DNA of 64,000 nucleotides from Torreya grandis. Taxonomy: Eukaryota; Streptophyta; Pinopsida; Cupressales; Taxaceae. Positions 1 to 11,000 of this stretch are shown here, in pieces. The notes below the pieces were generated by a model, which ran no database searches, was not told the DNA's origin, and was given only the letters and a program-made list of their open reading frames with translations. Location: the NCBI GenBank assembly GCA_037957365.1, contig JARHVA010004092.1, positions 727,501-791,500 of the forward strand, read 5' to 3'. The first letter of the stretch is position 1; every line of letters begins with the position of its first letter. Made by a program: the position numbers and the translations under genes.

Positions 1-1120
1 AATTATCTTTTAAATGTTTTAATTATAGAAAGATTGGATATTTTATAGCTAAGTACTCAAATAAGGGTAATGGTGGCAATGAACAAGAAAAGTCTACATA
101 TAAGAAGAATTTCAAAGAAAAATTTAAGAAGGGATTTGAGAAGAAGAGTTTATATTCTAAAGATCCTAGCTCAGTCGAAGATAGTGGAGTCAATGATTCA
201 GAAGAAGAAGAGATTCTATTCATGGCCATACATAAAGATGCCTCCACAAGCAAAAGTACAGATGATCAAGAAGAAGAACAAGATGAAGCTAAAGTGAATC
301 TGGAAGGATAACTCATTTGTGCCATAGAAGAGTTAAAAGATATTGAGAAGAAGAATTGAAGATTGAACCTCTATATCGAGAAAAATAAAAAGGAGTCAAA
401 GGAAACAATTGAAAATCTACAAACACACTTTGAAGAAGTCAAGAAGAATGAAAAAGATCTAATGACATAGTTTCAAAAAGTAAGTGAAGAATTTAAAAGG
501 TATGTTATTAAAATTGCTTCTTTAAAAGCATATCTTGAGGAAAAAATTAAAGCAATCAATGATAGAGCAACAAATGATTCAAAATTTGAGAATAGCACTA
601 ATATGCTGAATAAGATATTAAAAGTCAAAGATCAATGTCAGATAAGACATGTATCAAATTTTAAAAAGAGAAAGGGGAGGCCACTACTTTCATAAACAAG
701 GTTAACATAGAAAAAGGAAAGAGCTATGCTAAAGCTCTTAAAAAAGAGGAAATAAAAAGGGAAGAAGTTAAGAATATAGAGGACATCTTAAACAAAGAAG
801 GTTAGAAGGAACAGATCTACAAAAGGCAATCATGTTAGAAATACATAAACATGTCCCATTTTCATGGTTACTATTTTTATTATAATGGATATGGTCATAA
901 GAAAATATAATGTCAAGTAGAAGCCACAACTCTTTTTCTCCTATATTAGGGTTTAATGAAGAGGCCACAATATGTTACAAGTGCAATACCTTTAGACATA
1001 TAGCTTGGTATTGTGGAAGCATGTTTGAGTTAGTCAAGAAAGACCAGAGTTGCAAAGCTCCATTCATCAAAAAGAAAGTTTAGACATGTTCATGGTAGAA
1101 GAAACAACTTGAAAAATCTA
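1..1120 (+). pseudogene. copia gag remnant with CCHC zinc knuckle
   Basis: This Lys/Glu-rich coding remnant has several stops. At 973-1014 it encodes CYKCNTFRHIAWYC, a complete CX2CX4HX4C nucleic-acid-binding knuckle typical of copia Gag, which packages the element RNA. The start of gag is not in the window. The upstream part (about 300-700) reads as coiled-coil-like Lys/Glu-rich sequence over several broken segments. It sits directly before the protease region, as expected in a copia polyprotein. Confidence 0.8.
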
Positions 1121-1141
1121 TGTTGGTACAGATAATTTTAC

Positions 1142-1690
1142 ATGCAAAATGAAAAAAAGCCATGGTTCATTGATAGTGGATGTTCGAGGCACATGACAGG
1201 AGACAAGAGCAAGTACATAACCTTGAAGAAGATCAATGGTGGCACAGTGAAATTCAAATATAATATTACTACCAAAATTATTGAAAAAGGTACACTAAGT
1301 TTGGATAATGGTAGAACTAAAACTAAAAATGTTTTGTATGTAGAAGGTCTTAAGCATAATCTTTTGAGTGTAAGTCAAATGTGTGATTAGGGGCATACAC
1401 TAAAGTTTTATGTAGAAGGTTATGAAATTAGGAAAAAATATTCAGATGTGTTTGTTGCAGATGCTCAGAGAACATACAATAATTTGTATATGTTATTAGA
1501 CATCAAAGGTCAAAGATGTTTGAGTCAGATTGAAGAAAGTTGGCTATGACACAAGAAAATGAGACACATAAATTTTGATAATCTTGTCAACATCAGCAAG
1601 AAGCAATAATTCATAAATCTTCTAAAGATTACAAAGCCATCCAACATGCTTTGTGAACCTTGTCAGCATGGGAAGTAGGCCAGAAGATAG
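1142..1690 (+). pseudogene. copia protease and GAG-pre-integrase remnant
   Basis: An open stretch at 1142-1390 encodes WFIDSGCSRHMTGD, the copia aspartic protease signature, with the catalytic Asp-Ser-Gly at 1172-1180 intact. The typical LYVEGLKHNLLSVSQ segment follows. It ends at a TAG at 1388-1390 where related elements have Trp. Beyond it the GAG-pre-integrase zinc-binding pattern (His pair, then CEPC) can still be read to about 1680 across further stops. In a working element this enzyme would cut the polyprotein; here the reading frame is broken just after it. Confidence 0.88.
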
Positions 1691-1719
1691 TTCAAAACAA
1701 AATAATACTCAACCACTCA

Positions 1720-2404
1720 GATGTTAGAGCTTGTTCACACTAATTTATGTGGACCTATGAGAACTCAAAGTACTCAAGGTGAGAAATATTTTATGTTGCT
1801 TATTGATAATTTTTCACGTATGACTTAGGTAATATTTTTAAAGAAAAAATTAGAAGCTTTTAGATATTTCAAAGCATTAGTTGAGAATGAAACTAGTTTG
1901 AAGATTAAGTGTCTAAGATCATATTGAGGAGGAGAATTCATGTCAGATCAATTTATTGAGTTGTATGAAGACCATGGCATAAAGAGACATTATTCAGTAG
2001 CTAAAACTCCATAGTAAAATAGAGTAGTTAAACAAAGAAATAAAATAGTTCAGGGGATGGTGAGGACAATGCTAAATGAATCCAAGATACTAGAAAAATA
2101 TTGGAGAAAGGTAGTTGGTACAACAATGTATATTTAGAATAGATCATTATTGAGAGTCAATAGTGACAAAACTCTTTATGAGCTATGGAAAGACAAACCA
2201 ACTATAGTTGATTATTTAAGAGTTTTTGACAATAGATGCTTCATAAAAAGAACCGATGAAAAACTAGATAAGTTTGAATCTAGAGCAGATGAAGGTATAT
2301 TTCTTGGTTATTCTTGTAAAAATAAACCTTATAAATGTTATAACAAAAAAACCAAGAAAATAGTTAAAAGTGCAAGTGTTAGGATAGAAGAAGACAGAGC
2401 ATAA
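1720..2404 (+). pseudogene. copia integrase core remnant, catalytic triad lost
   Basis: The rve-type integrase core is recognisable from LCGPM (about 1745), LLIDNFSRM (about 1800), GGEF (about 1928) and the C-terminal segment FLGYSCKNKPYKCYN. The three positions of the D-x(59)-D-x(35)-E catalytic triad keep their exact spacing but are all replaced: Asn at 1742-1744, Tyr at 1922-1924 followed by a stop, and Lys at 2030-2032. Two of these changes are G-to-A. The domain would normally insert the element cDNA; this copy cannot be active. Confidence 0.88.
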
Positions 2405-2637
2405 AGAATCAGTGATCCAATCGATATTCCTAAATTCATTGAAGAGGAAGATTTTGAAGAATTAGATGAAGATGAGAAGAAGGAAATAAATTACACCAAA
2501 ACTCCATCCAAATATGTCCAAAGAAATCATAATGAAAGTGACATCATTAGGGACATAAATAAAGAAATTCGCACAATAAGAATGATGGTAAGTGAATCTA
2601 AGAAAGTTAATTTATCTTTGTTATCTAAAATTCAACT

Positions 2638-3460
2638 TAGAACTTTTGAAAAAGCTAGACATGATGAGCATTAGGTTAAGAAAATGGATGAAGAATTAAA
2701 TCAGATAGAAAAGAATGATAATTGGGAATTAGTGCCTAGACCAAAAGATCACAATGTGATAGGAACAAAATGAGTTTACAAAAATAAGTTGAATGAAAAT
2801 GGAGAAGTGACCAGGAATAAATTAAGATTAGTATGTAAAAGATATGCTCAGATTGAGGGAATAGATTTTGAAGAAACTTTTGCACCAATGGCAAGGCTAG
2901 AGGCTATTAGAATGTTTCTTGCATATGCAGTGTTTTAAAATTTTAAAATGTTTCAGATGGATGTCAAATCTACCTTCCTAAATAACAATCTAGAAGAAGA
3001 GGTCTACATTTACTAGCTTAAAATATTTATTCTCTCAAATATTAGTACCCATATATGTAGATTGAAGAAAGCACTATAAGGATTGAAACAAGCTCCTAGA
3101 GCTTGGTATGCAAGACTTCATAAGTACCTGCAGGATCAATGTTTCAAGAGAGGATTTACTGATAGTAATATCTACATCAAAACATAAGGTGAGCATCAAT
3201 TGAGTGTTGTGGTATATGTTGATGACATCATGTTTAGAGAAAATATTGAAAAGATGACAAAATAATTTTTTGATAATATGCAAAAAAAAATTGAGAAGTC
3301 TATGCTTGGATAATTGTCATTTTTCTTAGGATTGCAAATATTTTAGTCAGATAAAGGAATTTTCATATCTCAAAGTAAACATGCTAAGAAAATATTTAAG
3401 AAATTTGGTTTTGAGGATTGTGCACTAGTTGGCACACCAATGAGTACAAGAAATAAGGTA
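2638..3460 (+). pseudogene. copia reverse transcriptase remnant
   Basis: RVT_2-family blocks appear in order: MDEELNQIEKNDNWELV (about 2680), [19 protein letters not shown] (about 2858), MFQMDVKSTFLNN (about 2948), LKQAPRAWYARLHKYL (about 3083) and the catalytic box YVDD (3215-3226), which is intact. SFFLGLQIF and ISQSKHAKKIFKKFGF follow. Several stops interrupt the frame, mostly TAG/TAA/TGA where related elements have Trp, Gln or Arg. Confidence 0.92.
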
Positions 3461-3484
3461 AGCAAGGATGAAGATTGACATGTT

Positions 3485-4170
3485 GCAGATCAATCTTTGT
3501 ATAGATCTATGATTGGTAGTCTTTTATATTTGATAGCATTAAGGCTAGACATCATGCATGCAGTAGGTATGGTTGCAAGATATCAGTCAGCTCCAAAAGA
3601 TAGTCATGTTCAGTTGGTGAAGAGAATATTTAGATATATCAAGGGGATATTAGATTATGAATTATGGTATATCACAAGTAGAGATTTCACTTTAGTTGCT
3701 TATATAGATTCAGATTGGGCAGGTTGCTTGGATGACAAGAAGAGTACAAGTGGAGGAGCTTTCTTCCTCAATGATAGCTTAGTATCATGGCTAAGCAAGA
3801 AATAGAACTTGGTATCACTTTCTATAGTTGAAGTAGAATATATTATAGTGGTATTGTGTTGTACTCAAGTGCTTTGGATGAAGCAAAATTTGAAAGATAT
3901 CAAGGTAAAATATGATGAACCTATTTATATTTTTATGAAAACATAAGTGTTATTAATATTTTGAAGAATCTAGTGATGCATTCAAAAACAAAACATATTC
4001 CCATCATATATCACTTCTTGAGAGAGCAGGTTACATATCAATAGGTTAAGATGGAATATATCAATACTATAGAGTCGATTGCATATATTTTCACAAAGGC
4101 ACTACCAAAAGACACATTTGAGTATCTATGAGAGAAGTTGGGAGTAATTTCTTTTACTTCATGTCATTGA
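3485..4170 (+). pseudogene. copia RNase H remnant
   Basis: An open stretch at 3497-3805 encodes the RT-RNase H connection (YRSMIGSLLYL, LDIMHAVGMVARY) and the start of copia RNase H (AYIDSDWAGCLDDKKSTSGG), including its first catalytic Asp. A TAG after SWLSKK breaks the frame. The rest (SLSIVEVEY, then the equivalents of the histidine and TKH motifs) can be followed to about 4130. The coding region ends roughly 260 bp before the 3' LTR. Confidence 0.9.
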
Positions 4171-4616
4171 GGATCAACATCAATTGAGGGGGAGCTAAGT
4201 GTTAGCTCTAGGATAGGCCCTTTGCCATTGATGTCAAAGGGGGAAAAGAACAAAAACAGGTATAGGTATAGGTGCAAAAATAGGTACAAAGAATAGGTAC
4301 AGGTTGCTATAGTAAGGGGGAGTTACTATATGTTTTTTAGATGGTAGTATATGTAGCTTGACATGTGCAATACAGGTTTTAGGATGTGCCAATTTCAGTT
4401 TGAGGTTACCATTAATGACAAAGGGAGAGATTGTTGGAAATAGTATCATTGATGTCAAAGGTCTAGCATTGGTGATAAAGGCCCCATTGCATGTAATGGT
4501 GTTTTTGATATTCATATTTTGGCTAATGTGTGTTAATATTTATTTAATATTAATGAATATAATTTTGGTTTCATATAAGTCAAAAGAGGGCCCATGGAGA
4601 AGTCAAAGAGTCGTGA

Positions 4617-4870
4617 GGTAAAGATAAAAGAGGAATAGGATGCATTTTCTCATGAAGAGTCATCTTGAGGAATTCTAAGAGTCACCATGTGAAGAAAAAA
4701 GAGGGTATGGTGCATTTTTCCATAAAGGGACACTTTGAGGAATACAAAAAGTCACCAAGATAAAGACAAAAGAGGAAAGGACACATTTTTTTATGAAGGG
4801 TCACTATGTGACTTTTCAAATGCAAGGATACGAAGGGTCATAGAAGTTTGGTGCCATTTTTCATGAGAAT
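4617..4870 (+). repeat. degenerate ~70-bp tandem repeat in LTR
   Basis: Three to four imperfect copies, starting near 4621, 4691, 4762 and 4830, share the pattern AAAGAGGAAAGG, then GCATTTTTYCATGAAGGGTCA, then TTTGAGGAAT. The spacing is about 70 bp. The array lies in the upstream half of the LTR, where the element promoter and enhancer would be. Confidence 0.65.
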
Positions 4871-5078
4871 TGAAGGGTCATAAAGGGTGAATACCAAAGT
4901 TAATTTGGAAAGCTATAAATAAAAGCTTGAGAAGCCATTTGTAATATGCAAGAGAGTGCATGGTTTTGTAATTGTTTTATATAAGAAAAGAGGAGAGAAA
5001 AGCAGGAGATATTGTAGAGTTATATCATTTGTTGAGTAAGCAACATTGAGAGATATTTGTGTTTTATACACAAGAGGG

Positions 5079-5204
5079 GTTGGTGCTTTTGAGGGTTGGT
5101 GCTCACAAGGGGTTGGTGCTCCTGTGGGTTGTGTTGGTGCTTGACAAAGGGGTTGGTGCTCCTGCAAGTTGGTGCTTTCAAACTTTGTAATTTGAGTTGG
5201 TGCT
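5079..5204 (+). repeat. GTTGGTGCT minisatellite, 7 copies
   Basis: GTTGGTGCT occurs exactly at 5079, 5095, 5112, 5133, 5152, 5168 and 5196, usually preceded by GGG. The spacing of 16 to 28 bp is irregular. It lies inside the 3' LTR, just upstream of the CT tract. Confidence 0.9.
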
Positions 5205-5267
5205 CATTTATATACTTGAGATTGTTCTCCATGGTTTTTCCTACTTTGGGTTTCCATGTAAAAATAT

Positions 5268-5268
<1 letters not shown>

Positions 5269-5363
<95 letters not shown>
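5269..5363 (+). repeat. (CT)n microsatellite, ~95 bp
   Basis: About 47 uninterrupted CT units end in CTCGCTCTCG. The tract sits inside the copia 3' LTR about 145 bp before its end. Serine/leucine-repeat reading frames across it are artefacts of the repeat. Confidence 0.97.
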
Positions 5364-5366
<3 letters not shown>

Positions 5367-5507
5367 CTCGTGGTGCATGTTATTATTTCAACTTTATTAC
5401 ATATCTTGAATGTGTGATTATGTGGTTAAAGAAAAGAAATCAAATTAAGTAAAAGATATATAATATACTGATTCCACCCCCCCTCTCAGTATATTTTGTG
5501 TTTAACA

Positions 5508-7244
5508 GGGTAGTGATGGGGATTCTTATACATCCACCTCTAGTCATGTTTCAGAGGATGAGGAGTAAACACCTAACTCAACCACATCTAGGCCCCTTTG
5601 GGCCAAGTAGACACTTCAAAGTGCAAGAAATTGGGTAAGGGATCTAGTAGATGACAGATGTACTGGAATAGATTATCAGAGTAGTCCACATGATTTTTTT
5701 GCTTCATTTTTAGATCCATAAATATTTTGAGAGGCTTCAGGCATCCCTGAGTAGAATAGTGCTACGCAAGAAGAATATTCTTCCTTGATCAAAATTCACA
5801 CTTGGGATTTGACTTCACTTCTTAAGGGAAGGAAGATGGTTCGATGTAGGTGGATATATCAGACCAAATGGGTCATCTAATTAGTATAAGGTGTGATTGG
5901 TTTCCAAGAGTTTGTCATAAGTAGTCAACATTGACTACTCAGAAACCTTTGCACCTATTGCAAATATGAATTTGATCTGACTCACACTAGTTATATCCAT
6001 AACACATGGTTGGGATGTGCACCAAATGAATGTGAAGAGTGTCTTTCTTCACAGATACCTTGAGGATGAGATCTACATGAAGCAGCTACCTGGGTTTGTT
6101 CAGGATTCATCCTTAGTTTGTAGACTAAAGAAATCATATATGGCCTCAAACAGGCCCTTCAGGCTTGGTACGCTAAAATGGATTCCTTCCTCCTTACTAC
6201 AGGTTTCATCGGATATCATTCAGACCCCAATGTATATCTTTTGTTGTAAGATGATTCTTTATTGATACTGGTCCTTTTTGTTGATGATATTTTGATTGAT
6301 GGGAGTTCCTCATTGGCAATTGTAGTGATGAAGACAACTTTATAGGATAGATTTGACATGACAGACTTGGGTCTTTTGCATTACTTCCTTGGCATCAAGA
6401 TTTTATAGTCCAATTTAGGGATTTCACTTGCACAACCCAAGTATGCTCTTGATCTTTTAGCTTGGTATCACATGGCTAATTGTAAGCCATCTTTGATTCT
6501 CTTTCTATCAAAAGTCAAACTTGAGGTCAATTATTCTACACCTTTAGTTAATGTCACTCGATATCAAAAACTTATTAGTATCCTTATTTATCTACTCATA
6601 CCAGGGTCGATATTTCATATGTAGTGGGACTTATCTCTAGATTCATGCAAAAACCCCATGAGCTACATTGAAAATCAACTAAGAGGATCTTGCACTACAT
6701 TCAAGGCTCTTATAGATTCAACTTTTAGAATAGATTTGGCATAGAGGTTGACTTGGTTGGTTTTATAGATTTAGATTGGGTTGGAGATACTCAAAATACA
6801 AGTCAACTTTAGGTTACAACTTTTCTTTGGGTTATGGTCCCATCAACTAGTCTAGAAAGAAGTAAAATGCTATTGCTATATCATCCATAGAGGCAGAGTA
6901 CATAGGAGTTATTAACATAGCTACTGAGACTATTTGGCTTTAGGGGATTCTATCTGAGTTTGGCATTCCTTTCAAGCAGCCCACCGTCATCTATTGTGAT
7001 AACCATAGTACCATATTGATATGTAGGAATCTGGTTCAACACCAGTAGACTAAACACATAGCAATTTACATGCATTTTATTTGGGAGATTCTTTATGGTT
7101 AGGTCATCAACTTGAGATTTTGCTAGTCTTTAGAGTAGGTTACAGATATCTTTACCAAACCCATCACTGAGAGAAAATTTATGCACATACGAGCTCTTCT
7201 TAGGGTGTGGTCTACATCAACAATAATAATATATTCAAGGGGGC
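5508..7244 (+). pseudogene. second, older Ty1-copia element: RT-RNase H remnant
   Basis: Immediately after the LTR of the first element, a different copia polyprotein is read: EEYSSLIKIHTWDL (about 5768), IDYSETFAPIANMNLI (about 5930), WDVHQMNVKSVFLHRYLEDE (about 6011), the catalytic box FVDD (6277-6288), then an RNase H part with ISSIEAEYIGVI (about 6880) and VIYCDNHSTI (about 6990). Many stops and several frameshifts are present. It lacks gag, protease and integrase here, because its left portion is separated by the inserted first element or lies outside the window. A polypurine tract TCAAGGGGG (7235-7243) ends the internal region. Confidence 0.88.
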
Positions 7245-7732
7245 TGTCTAGACTCTTCACTTCTTAAATGCCTCTCTTTTTGGGGGGAGATTTTCCTATG
7301 GGTTTTCTTCTTTTCTCTACTTTATGAGATATTTATATGTACTTGGGTACCTAATCATGCCTCATTATCGGGACCTAATTCTCTAGCTTACTTAAGCTAC
7401 ACTTAAAGAGGGGTACTGCTTCAGACTTTTATCCTATGGGTTTTATCTACATGGTTCATTATGCTTGCTTAGGGTCTTAGAGGCCATTTGGGTCATTTGG
7501 GAAGATTAGTCCCACATTCACTAAAATGTGGGGTTTCACTCTCTCTCCCACCTATATATGTACCTCCCTCTCTTTGTATTCATAATCTAAATATGTATTT
7601 TGGCTTTCTCTATTTTGATTTATCTCATGCAATTCTCTTTTGTGATTTTAATTTTATATATATCTTCGGTGGTATGCACTTAGTTCTTATCTCATGTGAC
7701 CATTAGACCTTTGCATGCACCTTATCTAGACT
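7245..7732 (+). mobile_element. candidate 3' LTR of the second copia element
   Basis: The segment begins TGTCTAGA one base after the polypurine tract and ends at TCTAGACT (7725-7732), which is the inverted form of the start apart from the last bases. The length of about 488 bp fits a copia LTR. The left boundary is well supported; the right one rests only on this short inverted end. Confidence 0.55.
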
Positions 7733-9590
7733 GGGATCAAACTCTGATAGTACCTCTCACGTAGTTGCCTTAGAAAATGGAATTGTGCTTCTTCCAGAAC
7801 AAGAATATGTAGAGACCACATATTCTAAAGTATGGATATTAAGCATTCCCTTCCACCAAACACCTATTGCTTGTGTCTAAGAAGATTCCAACTTATCTAA
7901 GGCCATCTGACGTTCTATTATTTAGGAAGCCTTTCATCCATAATTTATTGAGTAGTCTTGCATATATGTCAAAAGCCAAACATGTAAGTGAATGGGTAAC
8001 TTTGCAAAGAATGTTCTATATAGAGAATCATATAGGTACCACTCTATCCATGTGCACATAGAAACTCCTGGTTCAAGATACTAGAGTGCAAAGTTCTCTT
8101 ATATAGTAACAACCTAGTGCCCAACATTTTCCAAAGATAGTCATCCAAGCATTTCTCTACCATCATGCTAACAAGTGCAACAAGTCTTGGCAATGGAACC
8201 AAAATATTGGGTCTATTTCCTTAGATTCACATAACTAAGTATTAGTTACACACCCAATAGAAGGAAGATACTAATGGGATTGCACATCGACATATCACAT
8301 GATGGGTAACCTCACATGCTCACCTGAGGTGCACAAGAGGGACCAGTCCCCATTGATTTTATCACATGATGGTGTTTAGTTAAGATTTATCTTACTTAGG
8401 CACTTGAGTTATTATATTTAGCCATTGTCACTATTATCATTACTCTAGAGTTAGCCATTTGACTAATGCATATAACTATTACTATAAAGTAAAGTTAACA
8501 TTATAGAGATCAATACATCACTATTTACAAATAAGAACTGGTTTTATTTCTTTCATTTAATAAGGCTACCAAATTACATTGTCTTTACATAATCTCTTCA
8601 GATCTAAATATTGATAACTATTTTGCACGTCCAACAATATCAACTCTAGTTCTAATAGCTCTAACCATTCTAACTTCTAGCAACCCTTTTTAAACAAGCT
8701 AAGGGGTATTTATACATAATTATGACACTTGCCTTTAGTTCTATAATTAATATAAAGTGATGACTAACCAATGACCATTAACATTAATGAGTTGTGGAAA
8801 GTTGTTACAATGAATTGCTATTAACTTGGGCTTAACTACCCCTATTTACCCTCTCTATGATGGATCTTTGTGTTCATGTTCCTCTTTTCTCATAGTCCAG
8901 TTCTAGATTCATGCTTTCATTAATTTATATTTCTTTAATGAACTACTTTATAATCATCTCCACTTCCTACACCCTTGTCCTAATCTCGCACTTTTGTGAG
9001 TCATACGTCTTATGTTCCTCATTCTTTGTTTCCTTATCTTTCATGACTCATCCTTTTGCACCAATGTCTTCCACATTGTTCTTCAATCTTTTGCTCTTTC
9101 ATGCCATCTTCTTTCATACCATGATCTATTCCTGCCCAAGTTCTCTATGTTATTCTCATACCCTTACGTTCCTGTGCCATGTTACCAAAATACTTATAAT
9201 ATTTTATTACAAAATTTGGGTCTAATAGGTATAGCCAAATAGTTCTAAGTGAAATGTATATAAAGATGTGGTAGGCATAACCCAAACCTGTGTTTGAATT
9301 ACTTTAGGGACCACAAGCAATTGGTATTGTTATGTTGCCCAAGGAGTCTTTCCATGTGACCTCCTTTTGTAAATCTTGTAAGTTAAAACTGATATGTTGA
9401 AAATGATTTATGTTGCAAGTGGCTCTGGTTTGTGTAGGATCAATATGGTAGTGTTAATAATAATCACCACCCATGTATAAGGTAATTGTTAAATATTGGT
9501 GTTGTGTGCACTTTTTGATTCTATACATTTAAGGATTTGGCATAGGATGAGGACCTTGTATGGGCCCCATATAAAGTAAGTTTTACAAAG
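7733..9590. other. no gene recognised; unclassified intergenic sequence
   Basis: No conserved domain, RNA gene or strong repeat was seen. The longest open stretch (8911-9225, + strand) is Ser/Phe/Leu/His-rich with no family resemblance and looks like chance in a pyrimidine-rich segment. Confidence 0.5.
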
Positions 9591-9599
9591 CACTCATAT

Positions 9600-9981
9600 A
9601 AAGATTAAGAATACCATAATTTTACTCATACTGTTCATCTGGTAATTGATCTCCCTTATTTGTATAAGGGATAAAACTTTGTCACCTAGAAGGAGAAAAA
9701 ATGGTCAAGGAACCTTTTGGTAAGCTATAGAACCAATTGTGAGCCTCATTGGAAATGCTCATATGGAATACCTTTAACAATAGTTTGTCATTATTTGCCC
9801 ATTGACCAAAATAATGTACATAATTTAGCATGTGCTCAAATGGACTTGTATTGTGCCAAAAGATAGGTATATGTGGTAATTCAAAACCATGTGGATAAGG
9901 ATATCCAAGTATACATTGTGCAGGAAGTTGATTATTGAATAAGGTAACATTTGCCTTAGCATTATGGAAATTCAATTGCAT
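9600..9981 (-). pseudogene. Ty3-gypsy Gag remnant
   Basis: The minus strand from 9981 reads GYPYPHGFELPHIPIFW, then ANNDKLLLKVFHMSIS and AHNWFYSLPKGS, matching the plant gypsy Gag core (retrotrans_gag), where a proline-rich lead is followed by the alpha-helical capsid segment with W-Y-LP. It stops at about 9682, and a weak continuation of Gag-like sequence runs to about 9600. It lies downstream, in reading direction, of a protease fragment (10400-11000). That is the reverse of the normal order, so the two probably come from different copies or a rearranged element. Confidence 0.75.
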
Positions 9982-10079
9982 TTGAAGTATATAAACCTAC
10001 TTTTGAATATTCCCAATAGTGCTCATCATAGACATAAGATAATCTGTGGGAATGGTGGTGTTTGAGATATATGTTATCA

Positions 10080-11000
10080 TTGATTCTAAACCATCATTTC
10101 TTTTGATATAGGTAGATGAGCATTGTCATTGTCATGGACAAGAAGTGCAAGTTTGGAATCCTTAAGTTTTGGATGTTTTGGTAATGGTTCTTGCTCTTGA
10201 CATGCATGTGTGTGCACCTCAATATGTGGTACCTTATTTACATCTTTATATGGAGGAGCCATTGTAATTAACTCACCTATGCCATAAATGTGCATATGCT
10301 CAAAAGGAATGCATTATTTCAGTGGTATTACTATGGGAATGCCTTCGGTTCCACATTTTATTTTGCAAAATTTGAAAGGTTTATCATCGACAGACATTGT
10401 TAATAAAGACCCATCATGTATGAATTTTGGACATCAATGAAGTGTAGATGGGACAACTTCAATTGAATGCATCCAAGGTTTACCCAAGAGTATATTATCA
10501 TGGAATGATTGAGACATTACCTGAAAGTAGTTGAAATAGTTTTAGGTCTGAATGTCACATCCAATGTAATTAGACCAATTAGTGGGCTATGTAAATTATC
10601 AAACCCTGTCATGTGCATAGTTGAATTTTGAAGGAGATGGGTGCCAATTCCCGTAATGACTAGAAAATTGATACTACAAATGTTTGGGCTTGATCCATTA
10701 TTAATGAGCACCCCTTTGATGCCCTTATTTTATACCATCACTTGTATGAACATAGGTAATTATTGATCAAAAATATCCTTGGATGGTAAGTCAATTGGAT
10801 CAAAGGTAATAAGTTTGGCATTGTTCTTGAGATTTTTCATGATATCTACAAAATAAGTAGGTTCAATATCACTTAGAACTTGAGTTTCACACAATGTCTC
10901 ATATAGGATGTCCTTGTAAATATTAGATTATTTTAGGATCTCAAGTATTGAAATTTTAACATGTGTATTGCTCAATTGGGCATGTTGGCATCCAGATACC
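10080..11000 (-). pseudogene. Ty3-gypsy protease remnant and following linker
   Basis: On the minus strand, the lead DPIDLPSKDIFDQ (about 10790) precedes VLINNGSSPNICSINFL (about 10710), the gypsy aspartic protease site with the catalytic Asp replaced by Asn. GFDNLHSPLIGLITLDVTF follows, then a segment like the family's LLGRPWIH block (read here as ILLGKPWMHS, about 10500). A linker without known domain runs on to about 10086. No reverse transcriptase follows. Stops and the missing Asp make it inactive. Confidence 0.75.

Larger units (their letters stand above)
1..4431 (+). mobile_element. Ty1-copia retrotransposon, internal region, decayed, 5' end outside window
   Basis: Reading the + strand gives the copia gene order: gag zinc knuckle, protease, integrase, reverse transcriptase, RNase H. 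The left LTR lies before the window. The polyprotein is broken by many in-frame stops, and most can be explained by one C-to-T or G-to-A change at Gln, Arg or Trp codons (for example the adjacent stops at 2012-2017). After the RNase H region a roughly 260-bp segment runs to a purine-rich tract (about 4421-4430) just before the 3' LTR. This segment repeats a motif of the form ATTGATGTCAAAGGGGGA, which is common in this part of plant copia elements. The element cannot be autonomous. Confidence 0.92.
4432..5507 (+). mobile_element. 3' LTR of the first copia element
   Basis: The LTR begins TGTTGGAAAT directly after a purine-rich tract (AAGGGAGAGAT) and ends TTTAACA at 5507, preceded by a C-rich CCACCCCCCCTCTCAG segment often seen near the ends of plant copia LTRs. 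It is 1076 bp long. Coding sequence of a different copia element resumes at 5508, so the boundary is supported from both sides. The target duplication cannot be tested because the left end is outside the window. The LTR holds three kinds of internal repeat, listed separately. Confidence 0.8.

Noticed and set aside
4187..4215. GAGGGGGAGCTAAGTGTTAGC as an alternative purine tract and LTR start
   Set aside because: The site at 4421-4432 gives a better TGTTGG start and a matching ACA end at 5507. The earlier purine run is probably the repeated motif common before copia LTRs.
5096..5452. Open frames of Ser-Leu repeats across the CT tract
   Set aside because: They are produced by the dinucleotide repeat inside an LTR, not by a gene.
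7733..7760. Primer-binding-like GGGATCAAACTCTGATAGTACC after the second copia LTR
   Set aside because: It does not match the usual TGGTATCAGAGC in orientation and order, and no internal coding follows.
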